A stretch of DNA of 64,000 nt from Bacteroidales bacterium (GCA_016285455.1 JAEEQS010000002.1:186001-250000); one strand, 5' to 3'; positions 33,121-42,583 are shown, numbered from the stretch's first letter. The notes: a model not told the origin generated them from the sequence alone. Numbers and translations: made by a program.

Positions 33121-34305
33121 ATGAGAAAGAGTTCCAATATGCTGAGTTGCATTCTCAACGTTTTCGTCAGAGAAGGCAATATCATGCTGAACAGGCCTAT
33201 CTACCTGTACGGCACCATATTGGTACTCGCATTCTGCGCCATTTTCTTTGTATCACTGATGTACCAGGGCCTCCCTCAGAGAGTTCCCGTGGGAGTTGTA
33301 GACAAAGACGACTCCTATCTTTCACGCAATGCCATCAAGCAGATAGAAGCCATGCAGGGCATAGAGATAGCCCACCGCTACGGCAGCTACCACGACGCCC
33401 GCCTGGCTATGCAGAGAGGAGAAATCTACGGCTTCATCGAATTTCCTGAAGACCTGTACGTTAATGTGGTTAACGGCCTGAGGCCAACCGTTCCTGTCTA
33501 TTACACAGAGTCTTATATGGTTCCTGGCACGCTTGCCTACAGGAACTTCTTCCAGATAGCCAATGTGCTCAACGCAGGAGTAAGAAGGACAACGATGCGA
33601 ACCAAGGGAGTTCCTGAAGCGGACATAATGCCGCAGCTCCAGCCTATAACCCTAGACACCCACAGCATATGCAACCCGTGGAGCAGCTACGCCATCTACC
33701 TCATATCCATAATATGGCCTGGAATCCTAAGCCTCTGCATCATTGTGATGACGGTATTTACCATAGGATTCGAACTCAAGCAGAAAACCACTCCGGACCT
33801 TCTGGAAAAAGCCGGCGGCAGCATAGTTAACGCTCTGATAGGAAAGCTATTACCATACTTTTTGATCTACCTTCTACTAGGACTTTCATTTGTGGTTCTG
33901 GCATACAGGATTTTCGGATTCCCACTTCTGGGACCGGCCTGGGTAATGGCTCTGAATATAACGATGCTGGTTCTGGCGTCACACGCCGTTGGAATATTTT
34001 TCATTGGACTTTTCCCTGTCTTAAGAGACGCCCTCAGCGCCGCTTCACTTTACTCTATCCTGGCGCTCTCTATGTGCGGAATGACCTACCCTGTAGAGAT
34101 GATGATTGCTCCTATGCAGGGATTCGCCCAGCTCTTCCCTCTGAGGCAATATTACCTGATTTACGTCAAGTGGGCAATGCTGGATTCCGGTATCAGAGAC
34201 TGCTGGATTAATATGCTGGGAATGTGCATATTCTTCTTCCTTCCTTTCCTCATTCTGGGAAGGCTTAAGGACGCTATGGTAAAACTCAATTACCCAACCA
34301 AATAA
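33121..34305 (+). CDS. ABC-2-type permease, first of two
   Basis: A 394-residue membrane protein of the YbhS/YbhR type: one N-terminal transmembrane helix, a large periplasmic domain (GVVDKDDSYLSRNAIKQIEAM), then five to six C-terminal helices and the PVEMMIAPMQ segment. It belongs with the next gene as a heterodimeric export channel. A shorter start (MLSCILNVF) seven codons in is possible. No ATP-binding subunit is encoded in the operon. Confidence 0.88.
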   Translation: MRKSSNMLSCILNVFVREGNIMLNRPIYLYGTILVLAFCAIFFVSLMYQGLPQRVPVGVVDKDDSYLSRNAIKQIEAMQGIEIAHRYGSYHDARLAMQRGEIYGFIEFPEDLYVNVVNGLRPTVPVYYTESYMVPGTLAYRNFFQIANVLNAGVRRTTMRTKGVPEADIMPQLQPITLDTHSICNPWSSYAIYLISIIWPGILSLCIIVMTVFTIGFELKQKTTPDLLEKAGGSIVNALIGKLLPYFLIYLLLGLSFVVLAYRIFGFPLLGPAWVMALNITMLVLASHAVGIFFIGLFPVLRDALSAASLYSILALSMCGMTYPVEMMIAPMQGFAQLFPLRQYYLIYVKWAMLDSGIRDCWINMLGMCIFFFLPFLILGRLKDAMVKLNYPTK

Positions 34306-34308
34306 GAG

Positions 34309-35496
34309 ATGAAAGGATCTGTCTTCACATATCTGAAAGAAGTGCTTTCGCAGCTTACCGCCATCACTCGGAGGGAGATGAAGACCATCTTTACCGATAG
34401 CGGCGTGCTGCTGATCCTTATCATTGCCGGATTGGGCTACCCTCTTCTTTACAGCACCGTTTATCTCAATGAAAGCGTAGATGAAATTCCTGTTGGAATC
34501 ATAGACGAGAGCGGCACTTCCTACAGCCGCCGCTTTGCATCCAAGATAGACGCCACAAGGGAAATCGCCCTGGAATCCTGCGTCAATATGGATGACGCCA
34601 TTTCCAGGATGAAGAGAAGACAAATCCACGGAATTATTGTCATTCCTAAAGATTTTAGCAAAGATATCCAGACCGGAAAACAGACCACGGTCTCTCTCTA
34701 CATCAATATGGCCACCTTCTTCATCTACAAGAACATAGCCCTTGCCTGCAACTATGTTATGCTGGATGAAGGAAAAAACATTTCCATAGCCAGGCTCCAG
34801 GCTGACGGCCTTACAGAACAGGAAGCATTGACCAGCACAGAACCTCTGAGAAACAAGATGAATATTCTCTTCAACGAGGGCAACGGCTTTGCCAGCTTCT
34901 TTGTTCCGGGAGTGCTGGTGCTCATCATCCATCAGCTCCTTTTCCTCGGCATTGGAATGGTATCGGGGACAAGAAGAGAGGAAAACGCAAACCACAAGCT
35001 CAGCGCCGAGGAATCTCCATCCAAAAAGAAAGTTCAGCGATATATCTGGGGGCAGGGCTTCGCCTACTTCCTGATTTACCTTGTAATAGGTTCATACATT
35101 CTCATTCTGGTTCCAAGGATATTCGGCCTTCCTCACTATGCTTCTGCCTGGGACATATATAGGCTTATGGTTCCGTTCCTTCTGGCCACAATCTTTTTCT
35201 CCCAGACCTGCGCCGTCTTCATCCGCAACAGAGAGACAGGAATGGTAATGTTCCTGTTCTTCAGCGTGATACTGCTTTTCCTGAGCGGACTTACCTGGCC
35301 GGTTTCCAGCTTCCCTTCTTTCTGGAAGTATTTCTCATATATCTTCCCTGGAACCTTTGGCGTTCAAGGCTATGTCAAGCTAAATTGCATGGGAGCAGAC
35401 TTTGCCGTCATACGGCCGGAATTCATCAGTCTCTGGGCTCAGGCAATCTTCTATTTCATCACAGCCTGCTTCTCCTACCGCTACATTAACAAGTAG
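34309..35496 (+). CDS. ABC-2-type permease, second of two
   Basis: A 395-residue paralogue of the preceding gene, with the same layout: helix, periplasmic domain (VGIIDESGTSYSRRFASKIDAT), and a C-terminal bundle ending in LTWPVSSFPSFWKYFSYIFPGTFGVQGYV. It starts 3 bp after the first permease. The pair probably moves a hydrophobic drug, lipid or surface molecule through the HlyD/TolC conduit. It is the last gene before aspA. Confidence 0.88.
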   Translation: MKGSVFTYLKEVLSQLTAITRREMKTIFTDSGVLLILIIAGLGYPLLYSTVYLNESVDEIPVGIIDESGTSYSRRFASKIDATREIALESCVNMDDAISRMKRRQIHGIIVIPKDFSKDIQTGKQTTVSLYINMATFFIYKNIALACNYVMLDEGKNISIARLQADGLTEQEALTSTEPLRNKMNILFNEGNGFASFFVPGVLVLIIHQLLFLGIGMVSGTRREENANHKLSAEESPSKKKVQRYIWGQGFAYFLIYLVIGSYILILVPRIFGLPHYASAWDIYRLMVPFLLATIFFSQTCAVFIRNRETGMVMFLFFSVILLFLSGLTWPVSSFPSFWKYFSYIFPGTFGVQGYVKLNCMGADFAVIRPEFISLWAQAIFYFITACFSYRYINK

Positions 35497-35508
35497 CTTA
35501 AATGTTTA

Positions 35509-35539
35509 TTTGATATCTATCAAATTTTAATTACTTTTG
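35509..35539 (+). promoter_or_regulatory. aspA promoter with FNR/CRP-like palindrome over the -33 box
   Basis: TTTG (35509-35512), exactly 19 bp, then TACTTTTG (35532-35539) is a good Bacteroidetes promoter. The -33 box forms the left arm of the perfect palindrome TTTGATA-TC-TATCAAA (35509-35524), whose core TTGAT-N4-ATCAA is the classic FNR half-site arrangement. A CRP/FNR-family protein bound here would overlap RNA polymerase at -33. Confidence 0.6.
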
Positions 35540-35593
35540 TAATCTTCAAAAAAGATTATAAGTAGAATTTTATCAAATTTAATATTTAAAAAC

Positions 35594-37006
35594 ATGGCAA
35601 CTAAGAAGTACAGAGTTGAATCAGACCTTCTGGGTGAACTCAAGGTTCCGGCAGAAGCATACTACGGCGTTCAGACTCAGAGAGCGCTGAACAACTACAA
35701 GATCTCAGGTGTCAGGATGTGCGACTATCCTGATTTCGTGATCGCTATCGCTTACGTGAAACTGGCTGCAATCCAGGCTAACAACCAGCTCGGAGTTGTA
35801 GACAGCAAGATTACCAAGGCTGTAGAAAAGGCTTGCAAGGAAATCATCGCAGGCAAGATGCATCAGGACTTCCCTATTGATATGCTGCAGGGTGGCGCAG
35901 GCACTTCAGTTAATATGAATGCCAACGAAGTTATCGCAAACCGCGCCCTTGAGATTATGGGCAAGGAAAGAGGAGACTACAAGACCGTTTCTCCTAACGA
36001 CCATATCAACTGCGCTCAGTCTACCAACGACGCCTACCCAACAGCTCTCCACCTTACCATCGTGAGAATGAACAAGATGCTTATAGAAAGCCTCAAGGCT
36101 CTCATCGCATCCTTCAGGGTTAAGGCCAAGGAGTTTGACAAGATCATCAAGATGGGAAGAACCCAGCTTCAGGACGCTGTTCCTATGACTTTGGGCCAGG
36201 AGTTCAAGGCTTTCGCCGATTCTCTGGAAGAGGAAATCGAGAACCTCGAGTACAACAAGAAGAAGCTCTACGCTATCAATATGGGCGGTACAGCTATCGG
36301 AACCGGCATCAACGCAACCCCAGGATTCACTAAGCTCTGCTGCAAGAGACTAGCTGAACTTACCGGCGAGCCTTTCTATGCTGCAAAGAACCTCGTTGCC
36401 GCTACTCCAGACACTGCTGGCTATGTAGGATATCACGGAGCTGTTAAACGTCTTGCTGTAAAACTGTCAAAGGTTGCCAACGACCTTCGTCTGCTGGCTT
36501 CCGGCCCTAGATGCGGTCTCGGAGAAATCAACCTTCCTCCAAAGGCTCCTGGATCTTCCATTATGCCTGGCAAGGTTAATCCTGTAATCCCTGAAGTCAC
36601 CAACCAGGTTTGCTTCAAGGTAATCGGAAACGACACCGCTGTTGCTTTTGCAGCCGAGGCTGGCCAGCTCCAGCTCAATGTTATGGAGCCTGTTATCATT
36701 CAGTGCATCACAGAGAGCATCACCTGGATGAGCAACGTAATGAACACTCTCAGAGTAGAGTGCGTAGACGGCATCACTGCTAACCCAGACCACTGCATGG
36801 ATCTGGTAAAGAACTCCATCGGCATCGTTACGGCCCTCAACCCTTACATCGGATACAAGGCCAGCACAAAGATTGCCAAAGAGGCTCAGCAGACCGGCCG
36901 CAGCGTTTACGACATCGTTCTGGAACAGAAGGTTATGACCAAAGCAAAGCTAGACGAGGCCCTCAATCCAAAGAACATGCTCGCAGCCCGCGACTACAAG
37001 AAATAA
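35594..37006 (+). CDS. aspA: Aspartate ammonia-lyase (aspartase)
   Basis: A 470-residue enzyme of the fumarase/aspartase superfamily, converting L-aspartate to fumarate and ammonia. The superfamily signature GSSIMPGKVNPVIPE is present near residue 315, with the AspA-type N-terminus ESDLLGELKVPAEAYYGVQT and the SPNDHINCAQSTNDAYPTA loop. It feeds fumarate into anaerobic fumarate respiration or the succinate-propionate route, which fits mutA-mutB. It has its own regulated-looking promoter. It is convergent with tdk across a 3-bp gap. Confidence 0.94.
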   Translation: MATKKYRVESDLLGELKVPAEAYYGVQTQRALNNYKISGVRMCDYPDFVIAIAYVKLAAIQANNQLGVVDSKITKAVEKACKEIIAGKMHQDFPIDMLQGGAGTSVNMNANEVIANRALEIMGKERGDYKTVSPNDHINCAQSTNDAYPTALHLTIVRMNKMLIESLKALIASFRVKAKEFDKIIKMGRTQLQDAVPMTLGQEFKAFADSLEEEIENLEYNKKKLYAINMGGTAIGTGINATPGFTKLCCKRLAELTGEPFYAAKNLVAATPDTAGYVGYHGAVKRLAVKLSKVANDLRLLASGPRCGLGEINLPPKAPGSSIMPGKVNPVIPEVTNQVCFKVIGNDTAVAFAAEAGQLQLNVMEPVIIQCITESITWMSNVMNTLRVECVDGITANPDHCMDLVKNSIGIVTALNPYIGYKASTKIAKEAQQTGRSVYDIVLEQKVMTKAKLDEALNPKNMLAARDYKK

Positions 37007-37009
37007 TAA

Positions 37010-37603
37010 TTAGAGTTTGCCCTCGGCCTTGAGGGCAGCGTTGAAACAGTGCCGGCACAGCGGCTCGTATTTGTCCATTTCACCGATAAGTACCTGCTCG
37101 TCTGCGCCGGCTCCTTTTACTGTCGGAAGCCTGTGGGAGTGCTGGGCCGGCTGGCCGCACTTTACGCAGATGGCGTGAACTTTAGTTATGTATTCAGCCC
37201 TTGCAAGAAGAGCAGGCATAGGCCCGAAAGGCTTTGCCAGATAGTCCATATCCAGGCCTGCCACTATCACCCTTACGCCTTTGTCTGCGAGCATATTGCA
37301 AACGTCTACTATTCCATCATCAAAAAACTGGACTTCATCAATTCCTACCACATCCACATCAGTGGCGTACAGAAGAATGTTCTGTGAAGAGTCTACAGTA
37401 ATGGACTGGATGGATTTGCCCTCATGGCTGACCACATCCGTCTCTGAATAGCGTACATCTATTCCCGGCTTGAAAATCTGCACTCTCTGACGGGCGAAAT
37501 TAGCCCTCTTTAGCCTCCTGATAAGCTCTTCCGTCTTGCCGGAGAACATACTTCCGCAGATAACCTCTAGCCAACCAGACTGTTTTGGACTTTCTAGAAA
37601 CAT
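37010..37603 (-). CDS. tdk: Thymidine kinase
   Basis: A 197-residue type II thymidine kinase. P-loop [15 protein letters not shown] (~17-31), DEVQFF as the Walker B/lid region, and zinc-binding cysteines in CVKCGQPA and CRHC. It phosphorylates thymidine for salvage. It is convergent with aspA, and divergent from the coiled-coil gene at 37646 over a 42-bp gap that holds both start regions. Confidence 0.95.
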   Translation of the reverse strand: MFLESPKQSGWLEVICGSMFSGKTEELIRRLKRANFARQRVQIFKPGIDVRYSETDVVSHEGKSIQSITVDSSQNILLYATDVDVVGIDEVQFFDDGIVDVCNMLADKGVRVIVAGLDMDYLAKPFGPMPALLARAEYITKVHAICVKCGQPAQHSHRLPTVKGAGADEQVLIGEMDKYEPLCRHCFNAALKAEGKL

Positions 37604-37645
37604 TTTTCTTAAATTTGTACTGCACTTACAAATTTAGGAAAATTT

Positions 37646-38413
37646 ATGGAAGAGAAAAAGGGACTGCTGTCCGCACTCGCAGAAACGCTCAAGCAATACG
37701 AACTGAATCAGGCTGACAATAAGGATAGTCTGGCAATTGCCCTGGAAGAAAAACTGGAAGAAATCGCCAAGATGATTTCTTCTCTCAGCGACAGAATTGA
37801 CCATCTTTCCTCACGCCTGAATTCCATAGACGATAAAGTGGATGCCCTTTCCCAAACTCAGGACGAGGAGCCAATCCTGTCTGCCGACGAGACCAGCCCT
37901 ATTCCTGAACCGGTATTTGACTCTCTTGTAGACAACAGTTTTGAGGAGGATGAAGAAGAGTTCTCAGTTGAAGAGACCGAATCGGAAGAGGCTGTAGAGG
38001 AGGAAGGTGATGAAAGTGATGAGAATCCTGAAGAAGTTTCTGAAGAGGAAGATGCTGAGCCAGAAGAAGTTGAAATAAAGGAAGAGGAGGCAGAGAATAC
38101 CGTCGAAGAAAAACCGGTAAAATCTGTCGCTGAGAAAAAGGGAAAAGACTGGTACGATTGGGAATATGATTATCCTCAAGAATATGTAGACGACATTCTG
38201 GGCACAATGGGCATCAACGACAAGCTTGAGTTCGTAAGGGAGCTGTTCCATTCAGACCCTGCGCTTTTCAACTCCCAGATGACCGAAATAGACTCAATGC
38301 CTAACTTCAAGGCAATAGTCCAGTTCTTCCGCCAGGCTCATCCTGAATGGAAGGAAGACAGCGACACCGTATACAGGCTTTATATGCACATCAGGCGCAA
38401 GTTCCGCAATTAA
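37646..38413 (+). CDS. Acidic coiled-coil protein of unknown function
   Basis: A 255-residue protein. Residues 1-75 are a heptad-rich helix (LEEKLEEIAKMISSLSDRIDHLSSRLNSIDDKVDAL), ~75-150 are extremely acidic and low in complexity (runs of E and D), and the last ~100 residues form a compact domain, KGKDWYDWEYDYPQEYVDDIL to the end, that looks conserved. I do not recognise the family; similar proteins in Bacteroidetes are annotated as hypothetical. The stop shares a base with the rsmI start (TAATG), so the two are coupled. Confidence 0.75.
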   Translation: MEEKKGLLSALAETLKQYELNQADNKDSLAIALEEKLEEIAKMISSLSDRIDHLSSRLNSIDDKVDALSQTQDEEPILSADETSPIPEPVFDSLVDNSFEEDEEEFSVEETESEEAVEEEGDESDENPEEVSEEEDAEPEEVEIKEEEAENTVEEKPVKSVAEKKGKDWYDWEYDYPQEYVDDILGTMGINDKLEFVRELFHSDPALFNSQMTEIDSMPNFKAIVQFFRQAHPEWKEDSDTVYRLYMHIRRKFRN

Positions 38414-39183
38414 TGGAGAAGGGAAAGCTATATCTTGTGCCCACTCCCGTGGGAAACCTTGAGGACATAACTCTCAGGGCATTAAGCGTGCTCAAAAGCG
38501 TGGATGTAATTTATGCGGAAGACACCCGCACCAGCAGCGTGCTTCTGAAAAAGTATGGCATTTCCACTCATATGGAGAGCTACCACAAGTTCAATGAGCA
38601 CAAGAGAACCGATTCTATCTGCGGAAAGATTCTGGATGGTCAGAATGCAGCGCTAATTACAGATGCCGGCTCCCCTGGAATTTCTGATCCTGGATTCCTT
38701 GTAACCAGAGCCTGTATAGAAAACGGCATAGAGGTGGAGGCCCTCCCAGGAGCAACCGCCTTTGTTCCAGCCCTTACAATGAGCGGACTTCCAAGCGACC
38801 GTTTCTGCTTTGAGGGCTTTATTCCGCAGAAAAAAGGCCGCCAGACAAGGATCAGGGAAGTAGCAGAAAACCCCGTCACGTCAATCATTTACGAATCCCC
38901 TTACAGGCTGCTCAAACTCCTGGAATCTCTCAAAGAGTTTGCAGGAGGACTCCGCAGAGCGGCCGTATGCAGGGAGATTAGCAAAATACATAGCGAGTGC
39001 AGAAGAGGCACTCTTCATGAACTTGTTTCTTGGTTCACCGAAGTTGAGCCGAAAGGCGAAATCGTAGTTATTTTAGAAGGGAAAGAAAATGGGAAAGATG
39101 AGGAGAAAGATTTGGGAAAGGATGAGTTTCTGGAGAAGAGGGACGGAAAACTCAGACGAAAAGAAAAGAAGGGAGAGATCTGA
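38413..39183 (+). CDS. rsmI: 16S rRNA (cytidine-1402-2'-O)-methyltransferase
   Basis: A 256-residue SAM-dependent methyltransferase of the tetrapyrrole-methylase fold. It opens GKLYLVPTPVGNLEDITLRAL, with YAEDTRTSSVLLKKYGI, ITDAGSPGISDPG and GATAFVPALTMSGLPSDRFCFEGFIP following, all diagnostic for RsmI. The catalytic part is complete. The C-terminal ~30 residues are a highly charged lysine/glutamate tail that shares its DNA with the start of the next gene. I chose ATG 38413, which overlaps the stop of the acidic gene by one base; the track start at 38347 is not supported. Confidence 0.93.
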   Translation: MEKGKLYLVPTPVGNLEDITLRALSVLKSVDVIYAEDTRTSSVLLKKYGISTHMESYHKFNEHKRTDSICGKILDGQNAALITDAGSPGISDPGFLVTRACIENGIEVEALPGATAFVPALTMSGLPSDRFCFEGFIPQKKGRQTRIREVAENPVTSIIYESPYRLLKLLESLKEFAGGLRRAAVCREISKIHSECRRGTLHELVSWFTEVEPKGEIVVILEGKENGKDEEKDLGKDEFLEKRDGKLRRKEKKGEI

Positions 39184-40132
39184 AAAAGAAAGATCTTCCG
39201 GCAAAATCAGCGACACAACAGCAAGGGGAGTTATCGCGATGATGGCTCTGTTGTTTGTATTTCAGACCGTTACATTCACTCTCCATAAATGCTCTGGAGA
39301 CAGGAACGCAGACGGCTCCAGTCCAGGGCAACGATTCTCAACAAATGCTGATGGAGATTCGGGAAAGCGCAAAACGGAGTTGTTTAATTTTAATCCCAAC
39401 ACCATAAGCCTAAACAGCCTCCAGAGACTGGGCTTTTCACGCAAGCAGGCTCTGACCATAATCCACTACAGGGAAAAAGGCGGACGGTTCCGCAAGAGGG
39501 AAGATTTCTCAAAGATGTATACAGTAAGCCCTGAGAAATACGAGGAACTTGCCCCATACATTTCCATACCGCAACAATCTGAACGCAAAAATTATTCTCA
39601 ATCCCCTCCGCCTGAACATTCCGTCAAGACCTCTCAGCCAAAAATCCGGAAAGAAGAGAAGGTCTCTGAAAATAAAGTAAAGAGCAAAGAAAGCGTGTCA
39701 AATAATAGCGGAGAATGGAGCCCCTCAAGGGAAAAGGTTTGCATAGATCTCAACGAAGCAGACAGCGCAGCGCTGATTTCCGTAAGGGGAATAGGCCAGT
39801 ATTTCTGCAAGGCTATCCTTTCTTACCGCAAGGCTCTTGGCAGTTTTTCCAGCATTAATCAGCTGCTGGAAATCAGGGGGATGGACCAGGAAAAGTTCGA
39901 CAGGATAAAAGACCAGGTGTTCGTGCATCCTTCAGGAGTAAAGAAATTCTCCATCGCTGAGGAAGATGAAAAATTCCTGAGGCGTCATCCATACATCGGA
40001 GCATACAACGCCAGGGGCATAGCGCTTTTCATCCAGTCTCAGGGAAAAGAAAACTGCACCCTCAAGAATCTCTGCCAAAACAACATACTCTCCCCGGAAG
40101 ACACTCTCAGGCTTCATCCCTATATGAAATAG
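39089..40132 (+). CDS. Helix-hairpin-helix (ComEA-like) protein
   Basis: A 347-residue protein: a basic N-terminus, a hydrophobic helix (GVIAMMALLFVFQTVTFTL) near residues 48-66, then helix-hairpin-helix units (LGFSRKQALTIIHYREKGG and ISVRGIGQYFCKAILSYRKALGSFSSINQLLEIRG) separated by a polar linker. Such repeats bind DNA non-specifically, as in the competence protein ComEA; topology suggests a membrane-anchored protein facing the periplasm. The start as given overlaps rsmI by 95 bp in another frame; a later start (for example at 39122) would shorten that. Confidence 0.8.
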   Translation: MGKMRRKIWERMSFWRRGTENSDEKKRRERSEKERSSGKISDTTARGVIAMMALLFVFQTVTFTLHKCSGDRNADGSSPGQRFSTNADGDSGKRKTELFNFNPNTISLNSLQRLGFSRKQALTIIHYREKGGRFRKREDFSKMYTVSPEKYEELAPYISIPQQSERKNYSQSPPPEHSVKTSQPKIRKEEKVSENKVKSKESVSNNSGEWSPSREKVCIDLNEADSAALISVRGIGQYFCKAILSYRKALGSFSSINQLLEIRGMDQEKFDRIKDQVFVHPSGVKKFSIAEEDEKFLRRHPYIGAYNARGIALFIQSQGKENCTLKNLCQNNILSPEDTLRLHPYMK

Positions 40133-40198
40133 ATGTTTTTGTGTAAATTTGCCGCTTGAGATTTAGCAAGATTATTATTAATCATTAAATACAGAAAG

Positions 40199-41176
40199 AT
40201 GGGTTTTATCAGTTGTGAAAATGTGGTCAAGAAATTCGGCAAGTTTACTGCCCTGGACCATATAAATCTGGATATTCCCCAGGGCAAGATCTTTGGCTTT
40301 CTCGGCCCTAACGGAGCAGGAAAGACTACCCTGATAAGGATTATCAACCGCATTACCCTGCCTACTGAAGGACGGGTGCTTTTAGGTGGCAAGGAACTCC
40401 GGCTGGAGGACATTGAAAGAATTGGCTATCTGCCTGAAGAAAGAGGACTTTACAAGAAGATGAAAGTGGGAGACCAGGCAGTATATCTGGCAAGGCTGAA
40501 AGGCCTCAGCAGAACAGATGCCACGCGTGAGCTTATGAAATGGTTCCAGAAGTTCGGCATCCAGCCGTGGTGGAACAAGAAGGTGGAAGAGCTCAGCAAG
40601 GGCATGGCCCAGAAGATACAGTTCATCACCACCGTTTTGCACAAGCCGCAGCTTCTGATTCTGGATGAGCCGTTCTCTGGATTCGATCCTATAAATGTTA
40701 ACCTCATCCGCGATGAGATTCTCAGGATGAAAAGCGAAGGCTGCACCATCATTCTCTCTACGCATAATATGGAATCTGTGGAGGAGCTCTGCGATGACAT
40801 TGCTCTGATTAACAAGGCAAAGCTGATTATTACCGGCAACGTGGACCAGATCCGCAAGGAGCACGGGCACAACCGTGTAGAAGTCTGCTACAGCCCTTCG
40901 CAGGATGAGCCTTGTCTTGAAAGCGCAGATGGAATTTTCTCTGTGGTTTCAACGGAAAATGTCAAAGATTATGTGAAGAGCATTCTGGAAGTCGCTCCCG
41001 GCGTAAGCAGGAGAGACCTTCTCAGAAGCGTTGCAGACAAGACAGACATCATCTCCTTCCAGCCTCTGATGCCAAAGATGAACGAGATCTTCATAAAGCT
41101 CGTTGGAGAAAGCGGAGGAGCCACTTCGCAGAGCATAGAAGATTACAAGTCGGACTCTAAAACTTCAAGACTATGA
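40199..41176 (+). CDS. ABC transporter ATP-binding protein (NatA-like)
   Basis: A 325-residue ATPase. Walker A GPNGAGKTTL (~38-47), signature LSKGMAQ (~137), Walker B LLILDEPFSG (~154), H-loop STHNME. The C-terminal ~90 residues are the extra domain seen in NatA/ABC-2 export ATPases. It overlaps the following permease gene by 4 bp (ATGA). With it, it should form an efflux pump like the NatAB sodium exporter; the substrate is uncertain. Confidence 0.92.
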   Translation: MGFISCENVVKKFGKFTALDHINLDIPQGKIFGFLGPNGAGKTTLIRIINRITLPTEGRVLLGGKELRLEDIERIGYLPEERGLYKKMKVGDQAVYLARLKGLSRTDATRELMKWFQKFGIQPWWNKKVEELSKGMAQKIQFITTVLHKPQLLILDEPFSGFDPINVNLIRDEILRMKSEGCTIILSTHNMESVEELCDDIALINKAKLIITGNVDQIRKEHGHNRVEVCYSPSQDEPCLESADGIFSVVSTENVKDYVKSILEVAPGVSRRDLLRSVADKTDIISFQPLMPKMNEIFIKLVGESGGATSQSIEDYKSDSKTSRL

Positions 41177-42573
41177 GCAAGATAGGAATCATAATCGCCA
41201 GAGAATACTCCACCAGAGTAAAGAAAAAGTCCTTCATCATAGGAACTCTGCTGGTGCCGATACTGTTTGCCACGATGATTGTGGTGCCTATGCTTATCGC
41301 AATGTACTCATCAGATAACAAGGTGAGAACTATTGCTGTAAGCGATGCCTCCGGAGTGGTGGCCCAAAAACTTGAAGACAAGGAGAACATAAGATACAGC
41401 ATAGTGGAAAGTTCTGTTGCAGACAAGATCAAGGAAGACCTTCCTTCTTCCGGAACATATTACGCTCTGCTTCAGATTTCTGAACTGGATTCTCTCAACA
41501 ACGCAGACGTTGCCATCTATTGCAAGGAGCAGGTTAGCATCTCTCTCAAAGACCAGATTCAGAGTCAGGTAAATCAGATACTCTCAGCCAACAAACTGGC
41601 ATCTTACGACATCCCTGACCTCGACAAGGTTATGGAAAACATCCGCAACACTTCCCACGTCAAGACTCTTCAGGTAGGAGATGATGACAAAGAAGGCAAG
41701 GAAACTTCCGTAGGTGCATATATGGCAATCGGCTACATTTCCAGCTTCATAATCTATATGTTCATATTTATGTTCGGAAGCATGGTTATGCAGGGAGTGA
41801 TTGAGGAAAAGAACAACAGGATCATAGAGGTGATTGTTTCTTCCGTCAAGCCTATGCAGCTGATGATTGGCAAGATAGTGGGCATAGCACTTGTGGCCTT
41901 GACTCAGTTTGTGGCATGGATAGTTCTTACGTTCCTGATTGTTACGGCAGTTTCTGTCTTTACCGGAAGAAGCACCGCTTCTCTGGCTCAGCAAAGCGCC
42001 CAGGCCCAAGTAGCTCCTGCCGGCATAGGTGGCGGCGCCGCAGATCTGTCTGCTCTTGGAATAGACGAGGCAGCAGTTCAGGCAGATTCATCAGCTGTTT
42101 CGGAAGGAATGAATGCAATGGCCCCTATCCTGAATACTCTCAAGCAGATGAACATTCTTGGAATAATAGGAACGTTCCTGATTTACTTTATCTTGGGTTA
42201 TCTGCTCTATGCCAGCATGTTTGCGGCGGTGGGAGCCTGTGTAGACAACCAGGCTGACACTCAGCAGCTGCTCTGGCCAATCACCATTCCGCTTATCATA
42301 GGACTATTCATAATGATGAGCGCCTTCCAGAATCCTAACTCCACAATCGCAGTCTGGGGCTCAATCATTCCGTTCACATCTCCTATGGTAATGGTGGCAA
42401 GGTTCGCTTACGGCGTTCCAACATGGCAGTATCTGCTTTCTATCGCCCTTCTGGCCGGAACGTTCCTGCTTATGGGATGGATCAGCGGCAAGATTTACCG
42501 CATCGGAATCCTCTCCTACGGCAAGAAGGCCGGATGGAAGGAAATCTTCAAATGGATGAAGTTCAAAGACTAG
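41173..42573 (+). CDS. ABC-2-type permease (NatB-like)
   Basis: A 466-residue permease: one N-terminal helix (~20-45), a long periplasmic domain, then five C-terminal helices with EEKNNRIIEVIVSSVKPMQLMIGKIVGIALVALTQF, the typical NatB/ABC-2 intracellular loop. A linker of Q/A/S-rich sequence (~270-310) interrupts the membrane part. It is partner of the ATPase just upstream. Confidence 0.9.
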   Translation: MSKIGIIIAREYSTRVKKKSFIIGTLLVPILFATMIVVPMLIAMYSSDNKVRTIAVSDASGVVAQKLEDKENIRYSIVESSVADKIKEDLPSSGTYYALLQISELDSLNNADVAIYCKEQVSISLKDQIQSQVNQILSANKLASYDIPDLDKVMENIRNTSHVKTLQVGDDDKEGKETSVGAYMAIGYISSFIIYMFIFMFGSMVMQGVIEEKNNRIIEVIVSSVKPMQLMIGKIVGIALVALTQFVAWIVLTFLIVTAVSVFTGRSTASLAQQSAQAQVAPAGIGGGAADLSALGIDEAAVQADSSAVSEGMNAMAPILNTLKQMNILGIIGTFLIYFILGYLLYASMFAAVGACVDNQADTQQLLWPITIPLIIGLFIMMSAFQNPNSTIAVWGSIIPFTSPMVMVARFAYGVPTWQYLLSIALLAGTFLLMGWISGKIYRIGILSYGKKAGWKEIFKWMKFKD

Positions 42574-42583
42574 ACTCAGCGAT

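Noticed and set aside
34045-34995. 316-residue minus-strand ORF across the two ABC-2 permease genes
   Set aside because: It spans the junction of two real genes on the other strand; no recognisable domain.
37010-37060. Terminator hairpin GCCCTC/GAGGGC at the aspA end
   Set aside because: It is within the tdk coding region and has no T run after it, so it is probably only codon sequence.
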